A DNA stretch of 64,000 nucleotides from Algoriphagus sp. PAP.12 (lineage in GTDB: Bacteria; Bacteroidota; Bacteroidia; Cytophagales; Cyclobacteriaceae), in contig NZ_JAPPSQ010000001.1 of the NCBI RefSeq assembly GCF_026652115.1, positions 558,001 through 622,000 on the forward strand. The letters are read 5' to 3'. A program made the translations under genes and the position numbers. The notes under the pieces are model-generated. The model searched no databases and was not told the origin of the DNA. It worked only from the letters and a program-made list of their open reading frames with translations. Shown one piece after another: positions 18,324-27,439 of the stretch; the first letter of the stretch is position 1, and the number at the start of each line of letters is the position of its first letter.

Positions 18324-19472
18324 TTAAAAGCTGAAGTCAAAAATCGCGAACCCAAGTTCGTCTTCTACATTAACGAAGGACCAAAGCTTTCCGTCTTTGA
18401 AGAAAGGGAATTCAGGAGCTGAATCCATTTCTTCGATCTCGGTTTCTCCGATTAGATTTAGCTCATTATCAAAGGCTAGGAGAAATATTTTACTTTTTGA
18501 AGGAGCATCTTCCACTAGGCTCGGTACCAGAATACTGCCGATTCTGAAAAAGTAATTTCTGCTATCATCCCAGATCAAATCTCCATACGTGATTTGAGAT
18601 CTCATTTTCTCTACCTCATTTCGCCATGCCTCTCTATCGGTAAATTCTGAGTGAGAAGGAGGATCTGATTTGTATTTGGGAGCATATTTTAGATCATAAC
18701 TATGGAGGGCCAATGAGTCAGTTTCTGGATCAATGGTATAGATATCACTTGTGACTGAAGAGGTGATATAGAAGTTCCCACTTTGTTCGGAGAGAAAGTA
18801 GTCTTCCGCATAGATTTGCATCATGGTTCCTTCCTTGAAGGCGATTTTGTAAAGTGCGGTTTTGTCCATTGCAGGAATCGGAAGAATTTTCCCCTCATTA
18901 GTTTCACTATTGATTAGGGCCAGTTCTACCGATGGTTCTCCATCGTTGAAATCTGAGCCTGGTACTGTATAGTACCATTTTAGATCTTCGCTTACTTTTA
19001 GACGATTGTTTTGAAGGGTCTTTCCTTTGATACCTATGATTTCTTCCTCATCCAGATTGACGGATTCATGCTTGATTCCTTGGAAATCAAATATTCCAGC
19101 AGTATTGAAGGTCTTTAAAAAGAACTGATCATTTGAAACGAGATCCAAGCTCCAAAGGAAACTCCCCACTCCATTGGGACCCTCTTTTTCATATGGAATC
19201 TTTCGCTCTAGAGTTAACTTGTCAAGGTCTATGACTGATAGTTTATTTTCCCCCTCAACAAATAAATACAACTTTTTATGGTCATTGCTGAGGTCAGCGA
19301 GTCGCAAATAATTGGACAAGTCTATGATTTCATCTCCTGGATCTACCACTACAGTGTCTACTGTAAATGTCAGATTCTCAAGAATATTATTGCTAGATGC
19401 ACTTTTTTCTTCATCTTTTCCAGAGCAGGAAAACAAGAGAATAATCAGGGAAAGGGGGATAAGGTTTTTCAT
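18324..19472 (-). CDS. DUF4221-like lipoprotein array, copy 12
   Basis: 382 residues from the ATG at 19472. The frame is open further upstream (to 19547) into the end of copy 11, but the lipoprotein signal MKNLIPLSLIILLFSC (Cys16) fixes the start. SGKDEEKSAS follows the cysteine. Front motif ILENLTFTVDTVVVDPGDE. The end LWSFVNVEDELGFAIFDFSF keeps the family protein motif, but at the DNA level it is the most diverged of the type I ends, so it seems to have escaped recent homogenisation. It is 4 nt from copy 11 and 2 nt from copy 13. Confidence 0.82.
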   Translation of the reverse strand: MKNLIPLSLIILLFSCSGKDEEKSASSNNILENLTFTVDTVVVDPGDEIIDLSNYLRLADLSNDHKKLYLFVEGENKLSVIDLDKLTLERKIPYEKEGPNGVGSFLWSLDLVSNDQFFLKTFNTAGIFDFQGIKHESVNLDEEEIIGIKGKTLQNNRLKVSEDLKWYYTVPGSDFNDGEPSVELALINSETNEGKILPIPAMDKTALYKIAFKEGTMMQIYAEDYFLSEQSGNFYITSSVTSDIYTIDPETDSLALHSYDLKYAPKYKSDPPSHSEFTDREAWRNEVEKMRSQITYGDLIWDDSRNYFFRIGSILVPSLVEDAPSKSKIFLLAFDNELNLIGETEIEEMDSAPEFPFFKDGKLWSFVNVEDELGFAIFDFSF

Positions 19473-19476
19473 AGTA

Positions 19477-19557
19477 TTAGAAATCAAAAGTGAATACTGC
19501 AAATCCCAATTCATCGTCAATATTGACATAAGACCAGAGCTGGCCATTTTTGAAGAA
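19477..19557 (-). repeat. Shared 3'-end repeat, copy 11
   Basis: About 80 bp covering the WSYVNIDDELGF codons and the stop. It is recognisably the shared sequence but one of the more diverged examples. Confidence 0.75.
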
Positions 19558-20604
19558 TGGATCGGAGGGGGCCGAATTTAGATTTGGAAGTTTTAATTCT
19601 CCCAGTAAATTTAAGTCTGAATCAAAGGCGGTAAGGAAGATGTCCTTTTTGATTACTTCCCCAGACTCACTTGGGAAAGTGAAAGATGCAAATCTGAAAT
19701 ACATATTTCGACTTGGGTTCCAAATGGGATTCTCAAAATTGACACCTTTGAAATAATTAGTTACCTCAGTACTAAACTCATCAGGGCTATCATATTCCTT
19801 TTTTAGGGTGTTTTCCTTTCTTAATGGCGTCAGCTTTAAGTCAAATTCTTTGTAGAAAATCGAGTCTTTTTCCAAATCATAATAATAGATCGAACTTGAC
19901 GCTTTACTGGAAATGAGGATTTTATTTCCAGATTCTGAGAGATAAAACGATTCAAAAAAATAGCCTCCGGTTCCACTCGTTTCTTTTGCTGATATTTCTG
20001 TAATCCAATCAAATTTTGGTAATTCCCAGGTTAGAATTTGATCCGATTTGGGATCTATTCTAGCCAACTTTTTGGGACCTTCCATCCTTTTTCCAGGAAG
20101 GGAAAACAGGGCTAATTGATCTTGGGTAAGCAAAAGAGAAAAATTGATAGACTCAAGATTTTGTGCCAATACTTCCTCTTCATTGATTTCCAAATCTTTC
20201 AGTTTGTTGCCATTTCGATCAAAAACGGCAAAATTTAGGTAGTTATTAAACCCGAAAGTACCATTCTGGTGGGCTACCAATTTTACGACGGTATTCCCAA
20301 CCCCATTAGGACCTTCAGGTTCAAAAGGAAGTGATTCTTTAAGCTCTAAGCTTTCAAGGCTAATTACCTGAAGGACATTTTTATGAATATCCCACTTATA
20401 TAGTGTTTGATGGTCTGGGGAAAGATCATAAGTGCCCAAATCGCGAGAAAGGTCGATAATCTCATTTCCAGAATTTACCAAAACCGTATCCACGGAATAC
20501 CTCAGGTCTTCCAGAATATTATCCGATTCAGGCTTATCTGATTTCTCCTTTTCCGAACATGAAAACAAAAAGATTATCAGTGATATGATTGCCAGGTTTC
20601 TCAT
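19477..20604 (-). CDS. DUF4221-like lipoprotein array, copy 11
   Basis: 375 residues from the ATG at 20604; an apparent upstream extension to 20697 lies in the 3' end of copy 10 and is rejected because the signal peptide MRNLAIISLIIFLFSC begins here (Cys16). SEKEKSDKPESDN follows. Front motif ILEDLRYSVDTVLVNSGNE, centre FEPEGPNGVGNTVVKL. The C-terminal end carries VNIDDELGFAVF, one conservative change from the usual motif. Spacing is 1 nt from copy 10 and 4 nt to copy 12, so translation is likely coupled. Confidence 0.82.
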   Translation of the reverse strand: MRNLAIISLIIFLFSCSEKEKSDKPESDNILEDLRYSVDTVLVNSGNEIIDLSRDLGTYDLSPDHQTLYKWDIHKNVLQVISLESLELKESLPFEPEGPNGVGNTVVKLVAHQNGTFGFNNYLNFAVFDRNGNKLKDLEINEEEVLAQNLESINFSLLLTQDQLALFSLPGKRMEGPKKLARIDPKSDQILTWELPKFDWITEISAKETSGTGGYFFESFYLSESGNKILISSKASSSIYYYDLEKDSIFYKEFDLKLTPLRKENTLKKEYDSPDEFSTEVTNYFKGVNFENPIWNPSRNMYFRFASFTFPSESGEVIKKDIFLTAFDSDLNLLGELKLPNLNSAPSDPFFKNGQLWSYVNIDDELGFAVFTFDF

Positions 20605-20605
20605 A

Positions 20606-20686
20606 TTAAAAATCAAAAGTGAATACTGCAAAGCCCAGCTCATCCTCCACATTGACATAAGACCAGAGCTTGCCGTCTTTGAAAAA
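20606..20686 (-). repeat. Shared 3'-end repeat, copy 10
   Basis: About 80 bp nearly identical to the 3' ends of copies 6 and 11, including the AAAGCCCAGCTCATCC segment on the plus strand. Confidence 0.8.
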
Positions 20687-21739
20687 ACAGTCATCATTTA
20701 GTTTTTGATCAATTCCTTCCAATTTTGATTCCCCGATCAGCTCAAACTCCTGATTGTATACATGTATAAAATTCTCATACTTTTTTTTGCTATCTGGATC
20801 AGGTTTGGGCAGTCCTATATGCGATAGTCTGAAATAATGTTTGGTGGAATTATCCCAATGAAATTTTCCAAAATTCACCTGATTAGTTATATCCTCCATT
20901 ATTTGCAAGAACTCCTCCCTACTGGTAGAATTTGGATTGTAAGTCCCTGTTTTGGCTAATGGTACCAGTTTGTGTGAAAAAGCGATATGCTGTAAACTGT
21001 CTTGAGTACTATTCAGGATATAGATTTCATTTGTTGAGGGACTGCTAACCAGAACCTGATTATTTACCCATTCCAGTCTTGGACTGATGGAATAAAATAT
21101 GGATGGTCCATTTGAGGTTAGCATGGTTTGAAAATCACGCGTCCCATTCAATGCATTTAACGGGAGTTGTCTTCCTGATTTTTCTATTAAATTGACCTCT
21201 ACCAACTGGTAATCTTTTTCCATAGGATTAATTCCAAATAGAAAAGACCCATCCCCAAAAATTCTCGCCTTACTTGTGATTGGAAAATCATCTTTTAGAT
21301 CAATACCCTCTATTTCGGATGATTTGAGAAAATATTGATTCTGATTTTTACCATCTAAAGTAAAGACTCCAGTTCCTTTGAAATTTGAAAAAACAAGGCT
21401 TCCATTGTTCAATTGGTTAAAAGCCTGAATGTATTCACCTACTCCATTTGGTCCTTCTTTTTCAAATTCCTTTTTGCCAATGAGTTTAAGCTTATCCAAG
21501 TCTACTTCCTGAAGGATATAAGCCTTTTCACTGAAAATGTACATCCTATCTCGGTTGGCTGACAGGGCGTAATTTCCAATGTAATCTCCTTCTAAAAGCA
21601 TCAATTCATCTCCTGAATCAACAAGGATTGTGTCCACAGAAAAAGTCAGGTTTTCCAGAATATTACTGGAGGCTTGATTCTCTTTTTCCCCACAAGAAAA
21701 TAGAGCTGAAATCAAAAATAGGATAGTTAGTTTTTTCAT
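20606..21739 (-). CDS. DUF4221-like lipoprotein array, copy 10
   Basis: 377 residues from the ATG at 21739; seven upstream in-frame codons belong to the junction. The signal peptide MKKLTILFLISALFSC (Cys16) and the next 30 residues are almost identical to copy 9, while the middle of the protein (for example GDYIGNYALSANRDRMYIF) is quite different. Centre FEKEGPNGVGEYIQAF. The 3' end carries the shared WSYVNVEDELGF sequence. The contrast between near-identical ends and a divergent body is strongest for the copy 9/10 pair. Confidence 0.83.
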   Translation of the reverse strand: MKKLTILFLISALFSCGEKENQASSNILENLTFSVDTILVDSGDELMLLEGDYIGNYALSANRDRMYIFSEKAYILQEVDLDKLKLIGKKEFEKEGPNGVGEYIQAFNQLNNGSLVFSNFKGTGVFTLDGKNQNQYFLKSSEIEGIDLKDDFPITSKARIFGDGSFLFGINPMEKDYQLVEVNLIEKSGRQLPLNALNGTRDFQTMLTSNGPSIFYSISPRLEWVNNQVLVSSPSTNEIYILNSTQDSLQHIAFSHKLVPLAKTGTYNPNSTSREEFLQIMEDITNQVNFGKFHWDNSTKHYFRLSHIGLPKPDPDSKKKYENFIHVYNQEFELIGESKLEGIDQKLNDDCFFKDGKLWSYVNVEDELGFAVFTFDF

Positions 21740-21830
21740 TTGTAAGGGTTTAAAAATCAAAAGTGAATACTGCGAACCCTAGCTCATCATCTACATTGAC
21801 ATAGGACCAGAGCTTGCCGTCTTTGAAGAA
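21631..21830 (-). repeat. 200-bp junction repeat between copies 9 and 10
   Basis: It covers the 3' end of copy 9, the 10-nt spacer and the signal-peptide and front-motif codons of copy 10. Compared by eye with the block at 22778-22977, it has the same length and about 8 differences. Confidence 0.85.
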
Positions 21831-22886
21831 TGGTGATTCGAATCTGTATTGGACATTTTCTAGTCGAGTCTCACCAATTAGGTTTAGGTTTTTATCATAG
21901 GCAAAAAGGAAAACCTCTGACTTTTTTTCCTTTTCCAGATCCTCATGAGGGATCAGTTGATAGCCAAATCTTAAGTATTGCTGTCTTTGCTCATCCCAGA
22001 GAAATTCATCAAAGCTGATTTGATATTTGAATTTGGCAGTTTCAGCAAAAAACTCTTTTTTAACTTCAACCTTATTTTTTACTTCTGCAGTTTTTTTGGA
22101 GGGAACAAGCTGATGAGGAAATTCTATAAAGTGAAGAGAATCTACTTGATAATCATAGATATAGATGTTGGAATTGGCGCTGCTGGTTATAAATAGTTTA
22201 TTATTTATTGTTTTCATAAAAACTGCTTCACCTCTTCCCATGAATTCTCCATCTTTTTGGAATGAAACCCTAAACTTTAAGGTTGGGATCATATTGGGAA
22301 GTGGAATGTTTTTTCCTGTTTTGGATTCTGGATCTATGATCATCAATCTTACATCAGAGGTAGTTTTATAAGGATTAGTCAATACAAAAAGTGATTTCTC
22401 ATCTGGAGAGAATTGAGCTTTGTAAGAGATAATTCCACCCTCATCAATATCTAGTCCTTCTATTTCTTTGAAATTGAACTTTAGACTTTTTTCTTTCTCT
22501 CCCGCGTTAGAATAGGTCCCTACATTTGCAGAGGAGGCAAAGAAAAATCTCTCATTGCTTAAAGGCTGAACTCTGGGAGGAGTGAACCCTATAGAGTTGG
22601 GGCCTTCTTTAGAAAATTGGAAAGTATTTGTCAGTGCAAGAGTTTGTAAATCAACCTCATTGATGGCGGCATTTTTCATGTCATAATAATAGAAACTCTT
22701 GGCATCAGGTGAAATCGAAGCGTACCTAGCTCCTTGTCCTAGGTCTATGATTTCATCTCCAAGATCAACCAAAACCGTGTCCACAGAAAAAGTCAGGTTT
22801 TCCAGAATATTACTGGAGGCTTGATTCTCTTTTTCCCCACAAGAAAATAGAACTGAAATCAAGAATAGAAGAGTTAGTTTTTTCAT
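21750..22886 (-). CDS. DUF4221-like lipoprotein array, copy 9
   Basis: 378 residues from the ATG at 22886. Signal peptide MKKLTLLFLISVLFSC, Cys16, then GEKENQASSN. Front motif ILENLTFSVDTVLVDLGDE, then DLGQGARYASISPDAKSF, which resembles copy 2 (NLAQGARLASIDE) rather than its neighbours. Centre FSKEGPNSIGFTPPRV. The end has WSYVNVDDELGFAVF. Both flanking junctions are part of the 200-bp repeated blocks, so this gene body sits like a cassette between two nearly identical segments. Confidence 0.83.
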   Translation of the reverse strand: MKKLTLLFLISVLFSCGEKENQASSNILENLTFSVDTVLVDLGDEIIDLGQGARYASISPDAKSFYYYDMKNAAINEVDLQTLALTNTFQFSKEGPNSIGFTPPRVQPLSNERFFFASSANVGTYSNAGEKEKSLKFNFKEIEGLDIDEGGIISYKAQFSPDEKSLFVLTNPYKTTSDVRLMIIDPESKTGKNIPLPNMIPTLKFRVSFQKDGEFMGRGEAVFMKTINNKLFITSSANSNIYIYDYQVDSLHFIEFPHQLVPSKKTAEVKNKVEVKKEFFAETAKFKYQISFDEFLWDEQRQQYLRFGYQLIPHEDLEKEKKSEVFLFAYDKNLNLIGETRLENVQYRFESPFFKDGKLWSYVNVDDELGFAVFTFDF

Positions 22887-22977
22887 TTGTAGGGGTTTAA
22901 AAATCAAAAGTGAATACTGCGAAGCCTAGCTCATCCTCCACATTGACATAGGACCAGAGCTTGCCGTCTTTGAAGAA
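22778..22977 (-). repeat. 200-bp junction repeat between copies 8 and 9
   Basis: Same structure as the block at 21631-21830: end of copy 8, a 10-nt spacer, start of copy 9. No length differences were seen between the blocks. Confidence 0.85.
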
Positions 22978-24039
22978 GTAATTTCTAGGTTCATTCTCCA
23001 GATCTTTAAGCTTTGTCTCTCCCAGCACATTAAAATCTTGATCATAGGCGAACAAGTAAAATTCATAAGTATTGGGATCACCTTTTTCGGCTCCCTGGAA
23101 TGTTTTCTTGCCAAATCGCCAAAACATATCTCTACTTTCATCCCAAAGGATGGATTGATAGTTTAGCTGCTCCCCAAGTTTTCTGCGATTTTCTTTTACA
23201 GCATCTTCACTGGTTGGATTATTGTCTATATCCACTTGCATGACATTGGGAACGCTTTGATGCTGGATATCCTTGAATTCCATCTGATTTGTTTCTTTAT
23301 CGAAAAGATAAATACCGCTCATCGGAGCACATGAAATAATCAATTTACCTGGAAGAGAGGTGGTATACTTGGGTGTGCTATAGTAATAGAAGTTGGTATA
23401 TTCTCCCGATTTGGTTTGGAATGTGCCGCTTAGGTCATCCACAATTTTCATCTTCGGAATAGGATACGACACTGTAGTCTTCGCATTGGGGTCTGTTACA
23501 TAAAGTCCGTATTCACCTGATTTTTCAAACGAAGGCTGGGTAAAAATTTTATTCACTTGAAAGTCATAAATAGCATTGCCAAAAAGTGCAACGTAATCTC
23601 CTGCCAAATCTGGGTCAATTCCTTCGGGAACGATTTTTAGGTCTTTTATCAATTTTCCCTGCATATCAAAAAGAGCCATTGTAGTATAGCTTTGGATAAA
23701 CAATTGATTTGGGCCTAACTCGAATCCAGTAAGGTATGGACCAATTCCATTAGGTCCTTCTTCCTCAAATTCAGTTTTGCTTTTGAGCTTCAACTGATCA
23801 AGGTCCACTCTTACCAGTTTGTGAGGGCTATTTTCGAAAAACATCAATTCACTTTTATCCTCATTCACATCACTGGATCCGATGCCGTAGTTTAGATTAA
23901 AGAAATCTTCGCCTGCATCTACTAGGACTGTGTCCACAGAAAATGTCAGGTTTTCGAAAATATTACTTGAGGAATGGTCCTCATTTTCTCCACAAGAAAA
24001 TAGAGCTGAAAGCAAAAATAGGATAGTTATTTTTTTCAT
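22897..24039 (-). CDS. DUF4221-like lipoprotein array, copy 8
   Basis: 380 residues. Signal peptide MKKITILFLLSALFSC, Cys16, followed by the acidic GENEDHSSS. The body is closely related to copies 3 and 5: shared segments include GIGSSDVNEDKSELMFFENSPHKLVRVDLD, here broken up as ENSPHKLVRVDLDQLKL, and PKMKIVDDLSGTF, and all three have VPEGIDPDLA or a near variant. Copies 3, 5 and 8 therefore form a subfamily scattered through the array. It is 10 nt from each neighbour. Confidence 0.83.
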   Translation of the reverse strand: MKKITILFLLSALFSCGENEDHSSSNIFENLTFSVDTVLVDAGEDFFNLNYGIGSSDVNEDKSELMFFENSPHKLVRVDLDQLKLKSKTEFEEEGPNGIGPYLTGFELGPNQLFIQSYTTMALFDMQGKLIKDLKIVPEGIDPDLAGDYVALFGNAIYDFQVNKIFTQPSFEKSGEYGLYVTDPNAKTTVSYPIPKMKIVDDLSGTFQTKSGEYTNFYYYSTPKYTTSLPGKLIISCAPMSGIYLFDKETNQMEFKDIQHQSVPNVMQVDIDNNPTSEDAVKENRRKLGEQLNYQSILWDESRDMFWRFGKKTFQGAEKGDPNTYEFYLFAYDQDFNVLGETKLKDLENEPRNYFFKDGKLWSYVNVEDELGFAVFTFDF

Positions 24040-24130
24040 TAGTAAGGGTTTAAAAGTTAAAAGAGAATACTGCGAAGCCTAGTTCATCCTCCACATTGAC
24101 ATAGGACCAGAGTTTGCCGTCTTTGAAGAA
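23931..24130 (-). repeat. 200-bp junction repeat between copies 7 and 8
   Basis: Third block of the same length, with about 21 differences from the block at 21631-21830 by eye count, so older or less homogenised. Confidence 0.8.
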
Positions 24131-25183
24131 AGAACCAAAGGGTGTGTTATATAGGCCATCAAGTTTTGTCTCACCTAATAATTCCAAATCTTTCGAATGT
24201 GCCATTAGGAAAACTTCATACTTTTTAGGCCAGCCATTTTCATCAAAGGAAACAGCCCTACTTGCAAATCGATAATAGCGTTGAGATTTTTCATCCCATA
24301 AGAAGTTCCAGTAGCTTATTTGGTGATTAAGTTTTTTGAGTTTATCTTCAAACTCCCTGGTACTTCCCACTTTATTTCTGATTTCACCTGTTTTTTTCAA
24401 AGGGACAATTTCAAGGGGGAACTCTTTATAACTAAGGCTACCAGATAGAGCTTTATAAAAGTAAATTCCGTTCCCATTAGAATTGGATACGATCACCTGA
24501 TTATTGGAGGTGTGTAGAAATGGGAATGGACTTTTATTTTCGTGATCACTTTTCACTGTGTAAGCCTTCATTTCCTGAAATAGGCTAAGCTCTTTGATCG
24601 TGATTCGTTTTCCAATAGAATCTAATGCCAATAAAAAATAATCACTTGTCTGATAGTCGAGTGGAAGAGAATACAACTGACCCAATTCAGGGTTATATTG
24701 AATTCTATTGATAATCGAAAATGGTTCAGCAGAGGTCCCTTTTACAATTTCTTCATGAGTTAATTTCCAGTCCTTAAATTTTATCCCTTGGGAATTGATT
24801 ATACTTGGAGAAATCATATGTGGGAAAAAAAAATGGTCTTCATTTAGTGATTGAATTGAAAAAAAAGAACCACCGGGACTATTAGGCCCGTCTTTTTCCA
24901 AATAAAAAGTATCAATTAAACTGAGTTGGTCTAAGTCAATCTTTTGAATCTTTAGCCCCTTTATTATATAATACCATCTTGAATCTGGTGAAGGAGTTTT
25001 AATCATACCCAAACTAAAATCGACCATATCCTCTCCCATGTCGATCATGAAGGTATCAATCTCAAAAGTCAAATTCTCCAAGATATTCCTTTGTTCCGAT
25101 TCTTCCACTTGATCTTCTGTCGGAGATTGCTTGTGACAGGCAAGAGCTAAAAAAGGGAAAATGAAAAAATAACGTTTGCGCAT
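24050..25183 (-). CDS. DUF4221-like lipoprotein array, copy 7
   Basis: 377 residues. The signal peptide is atypical for the array: MRKRYFFIFPFLALAC, Cys16, followed by HKQSPTEDQVEESEQ, a longer acidic linker. Front motif ILENLTFEIDTFMIDMGED. Centre LEKDGPNSPGGSFF. The C-terminal WSYVNVEDELGFAVFSFNF and its DNA are of the shared type although the N-terminal half is divergent. It is 3 nt from copy 6 and 10 nt from copy 8. Confidence 0.82.
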   Translation of the reverse strand: MRKRYFFIFPFLALACHKQSPTEDQVEESEQRNILENLTFEIDTFMIDMGEDMVDFSLGMIKTPSPDSRWYYIIKGLKIQKIDLDQLSLIDTFYLEKDGPNSPGGSFFSIQSLNEDHFFFPHMISPSIINSQGIKFKDWKLTHEEIVKGTSAEPFSIINRIQYNPELGQLYSLPLDYQTSDYFLLALDSIGKRITIKELSLFQEMKAYTVKSDHENKSPFPFLHTSNNQVIVSNSNGNGIYFYKALSGSLSYKEFPLEIVPLKKTGEIRNKVGSTREFEDKLKKLNHQISYWNFLWDEKSQRYYRFASRAVSFDENGWPKKYEVFLMAHSKDLELLGETKLDGLYNTPFGSFFKDGKLWSYVNVEDELGFAVFSFNF

Positions 25184-25186
25184 ATT

Positions 25187-25267
25187 TCAAAAATCAAAAG
25201 TGAATACTGCAAAGCCCAGCTCATCCTCCACATTGACATAAGACCAGAGCTTTCCGTCTTTGAAGAA
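25187..25267 (-). repeat. Shared 3'-end repeat, copy 6
   Basis: About 80 bp nearly identical to the 3' end of copy 10 although the two gene bodies are very different. Confidence 0.8.
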
Positions 25268-26281
25268 TTTTTTGGAAAAAGGATCAGCCAAAACTATTGT
25301 TTCACCCAGTTGATTCAAATCTTTGTCGTAGACTGTCAAAATAGTTTTGTAGATCAAGGAATCTCCTTTTTCCCGATCCAGTTTGCGTGAAAACCTTACA
25401 AATTGATTGTTCGAACTATCATAAATAAAAGGGCCAAACTTTACATTTTTTTCTCTTTCCTTCATGATCCTTTCCATTTCATCAATCGATTCAGCCCTAG
25501 TTTGAACCGGTACTTTTGTAAAGTCCTCGGTTAGGGTGGAATGAAAGGGTTTGATAAGGGTTGTTTTAGTATCTAAATCCAGAATTAGGACTTCATTGGA
25601 ATAGGCAGTTGAAATTATAAGCCGTCGGTTTGCCAATGCTAAATAAATGGGGTCATATACCCGGTTGCTCAATCTTCCTTGAACAAAAAGTGAATGGGTA
25701 TAGGATGCGATTTTTTCGATGGATTCAAGTGGAATCTTTTCCACATTTCCATCTTCCAGGGAAACAATTGCTAGTCCTTTAGGCTCAGTTTCATAAGTTT
25801 CATAAATCCCGAACAATTCATTACCAACTGTGATTTTTGGGTTGAATGGAGCCAATATTTCAGGTTTTAGTCCTTTCAGAGCATCCTCAGTGAGAGAATA
25901 CCTTTTCATTGTACTTAGATTAGGATCAAAAATTCTCAACTCATTAAAACTATAAAAAACGAAATTTTCAGATTGATCAAATTGAATTGCATAAGGCCAT
26001 CCTGTTCCTAAATTTCCTTCCTTTTCTGTGGAGATTTTTGATTGGAGTTTCAGATCATCCAGATCAATAACCTCCAACTTACTTTCCGGAGTAAAATTGA
26101 AAAGTTTCTTTTGATCACTTGAAAGAGCAGAATGGCTTAGGCCAGATTGTAAGAAAATCAATTCATCATTTGCATCCACCATTACAGTGTCTATAATAAC
26201 CAGCAAGTCGCCATTTTCTGTTTTTTGTTCGGAACAGGAAATGGAAACTAACAGTATTAAAAGAATGGGGAAGTATCTCAT
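25187..26281 (-). CDS. DUF4221-like lipoprotein array, copy 6
   Basis: 364 residues, the shortest intact member. Signal peptide MRYFPILLILLVSISC, Cys16, then SEQKTENGD. It lacks the NILENLTF segment of its neighbours and starts its mature domain directly with LLVIIDTVMVDANDELIFL. Parts of the body, such as GLAIVSLEDGNVEKIPLESIEK and KTILTVYDKDLNQLGE, are closer to distal copies 13 and 14, yet the 3' end is of the proximal type. This looks like a hybrid formed by recombination near the 3' end. Confidence 0.82.
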   Translation of the reverse strand: MRYFPILLILLVSISCSEQKTENGDLLVIIDTVMVDANDELIFLQSGLSHSALSSDQKKLFNFTPESKLEVIDLDDLKLQSKISTEKEGNLGTGWPYAIQFDQSENFVFYSFNELRIFDPNLSTMKRYSLTEDALKGLKPEILAPFNPKITVGNELFGIYETYETEPKGLAIVSLEDGNVEKIPLESIEKIASYTHSLFVQGRLSNRVYDPIYLALANRRLIISTAYSNEVLILDLDTKTTLIKPFHSTLTEDFTKVPVQTRAESIDEMERIMKEREKNVKFGPFIYDSSNNQFVRFSRKLDREKGDSLIYKTILTVYDKDLNQLGETIVLADPFSKKFFKDGKLWSYVNVEDELGFAVFTFDF

Positions 26282-26284
26282 GAT

Positions 26285-26366
26285 TTAGATGTCAAAAGTG
26301 AATACAGCGAAGCCTAGCTCATCTTCCACATTGACATAGGACCAGAGCTTACCTTCTTTGAAAAAC
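26285..26366 (-). repeat. Shared 3'-end repeat, copy 5
   Basis: About 80 bp closest to the copy 8 and copy 9 ends, with a few substitutions. Confidence 0.78.
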
Positions 26367-27439
26367 ATATTTTTAAGATTTGATTCCAGGCCTTCTAGCT
26401 TAGTCTCTCCGATTACCTGAAAATCTTTGTCATAAGCAAAAAGGTAATATTCGTAGGTAATGGGGTCCTCTCGAGAATTGCCCCTAAAAGTTTTTTCACC
26501 TAATCGAAAATACAGTTGTCGAGTATCATCCCAAAGCATTTCCAGAAAGTTTACATTTTGAAAGATCTCATTTTGAATTTGCCTTATTTGTTCAGGATCA
26601 GAAGGGTTTTCTGGAATTTCTACCTTCATTTCATTGGGTACCGTTTGATGTTGAATATCTATGAATTCCAACTCTTCGGTTTGGATGTCCAATCTATAAA
26701 CTCCGCTGAAAGCAGCGGTGGAAATGATAACTTCCTCGGGAAAAAGTGTAATAAAGCTACCGACAAAATGAAAAGCGATCATCGTACCTTTTTCGGATTC
26801 AAAAGTATATGTCCCGCTATAATCATCTACGATTTTCATTTTTGGGACAGGCAAGGAATGAGCTTCTTTTGTTTCTGTATTGATAATGATTAGGATATTG
26901 TCTCTAGCATCTTGGAAACTAGGCTGTGAGTAGATTTTTTGTGTACAAAAATCATAAACCGACTTTGAATAAAGAGCACTGAAGTTTTTTGCCAAAATGG
27001 AGTCTATTCCTGTAGGAACTATCCGAAGGTTTTTGAGTTTTCTGGCATTTTGGTCAAATAGACCTATTATTGAATTGCTCTTGAGAAAATGCTTGCCTGT
27101 AGGACCAACCTCCAATTGGGAGAGATAGCTCCCTAAGCCATCTGGCCCTTCTGCTTCGAATTCTGTTTTTTTCAAAACCTCCAAGTCATCTAAATCAACC
27201 TCAACCAATTTGTAGGGATTACTTTCGAAGAAATAAAGCTTAGACAAATCCTCAGATTGCCCATTGGGGAAAATTCCGCTAGATAGGTTCAAAAAATCTT
27301 CCCCAGAATCAACTACCACAGTGTCTACTGCATAGGTCAAATTCTCAAGGATATTTTCTGATTGAGCTCTATCGGATTTCTCCTTCCCTGAACAGGAAAA
27401 CAATAGAATAATCAGTGGAAGAGAAAAGAGAGATTTCAT
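26285..27439 (-). CDS. DUF4221-like lipoprotein array, copy 5
   Basis: 384 residues from the ATG at 27439, which overlaps the TGA of copy 4 as ATGA; an open extension to 27496 is rejected. Signal peptide MKSLFSLPLIILLFSC, Cys16, then SGKEKSDRAQ. Body of the copy 3/8 subfamily (FESNPYKLVEVDLDDLEV, PKMKIVDDYSGTYTF, FIDIQHQTVPNEMKVEI). Centre FEAEGPDGLGSYLSQL. The C-terminus carries WSYVNVEDELGFAVF. Confidence 0.83.
   Translation of the reverse strand: MKSLFSLPLIILLFSCSGKEKSDRAQSENILENLTYAVDTVVVDSGEDFLNLSSGIFPNGQSEDLSKLYFFESNPYKLVEVDLDDLEVLKKTEFEAEGPDGLGSYLSQLEVGPTGKHFLKSNSIIGLFDQNARKLKNLRIVPTGIDSILAKNFSALYSKSVYDFCTQKIYSQPSFQDARDNILIIINTETKEAHSLPVPKMKIVDDYSGTYTFESEKGTMIAFHFVGSFITLFPEEVIISTAAFSGVYRLDIQTEELEFIDIQHQTVPNEMKVEIPENPSDPEQIRQIQNEIFQNVNFLEMLWDDTRQLYFRLGEKTFRGNSREDPITYEYYLFAYDKDFQVIGETKLEGLESNLKNMFFKEGKLWSYVNVEDELGFAVFTFDI

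Noticed and set aside
19473..19547. Longer starts for several array genes (also near 20697, 21760, 22907, 27496, 29882)
   Set aside because: The extensions are the shared 3' repeat of the upstream gene read in another frame; the lipoprotein signal peptide marks the true start each time.
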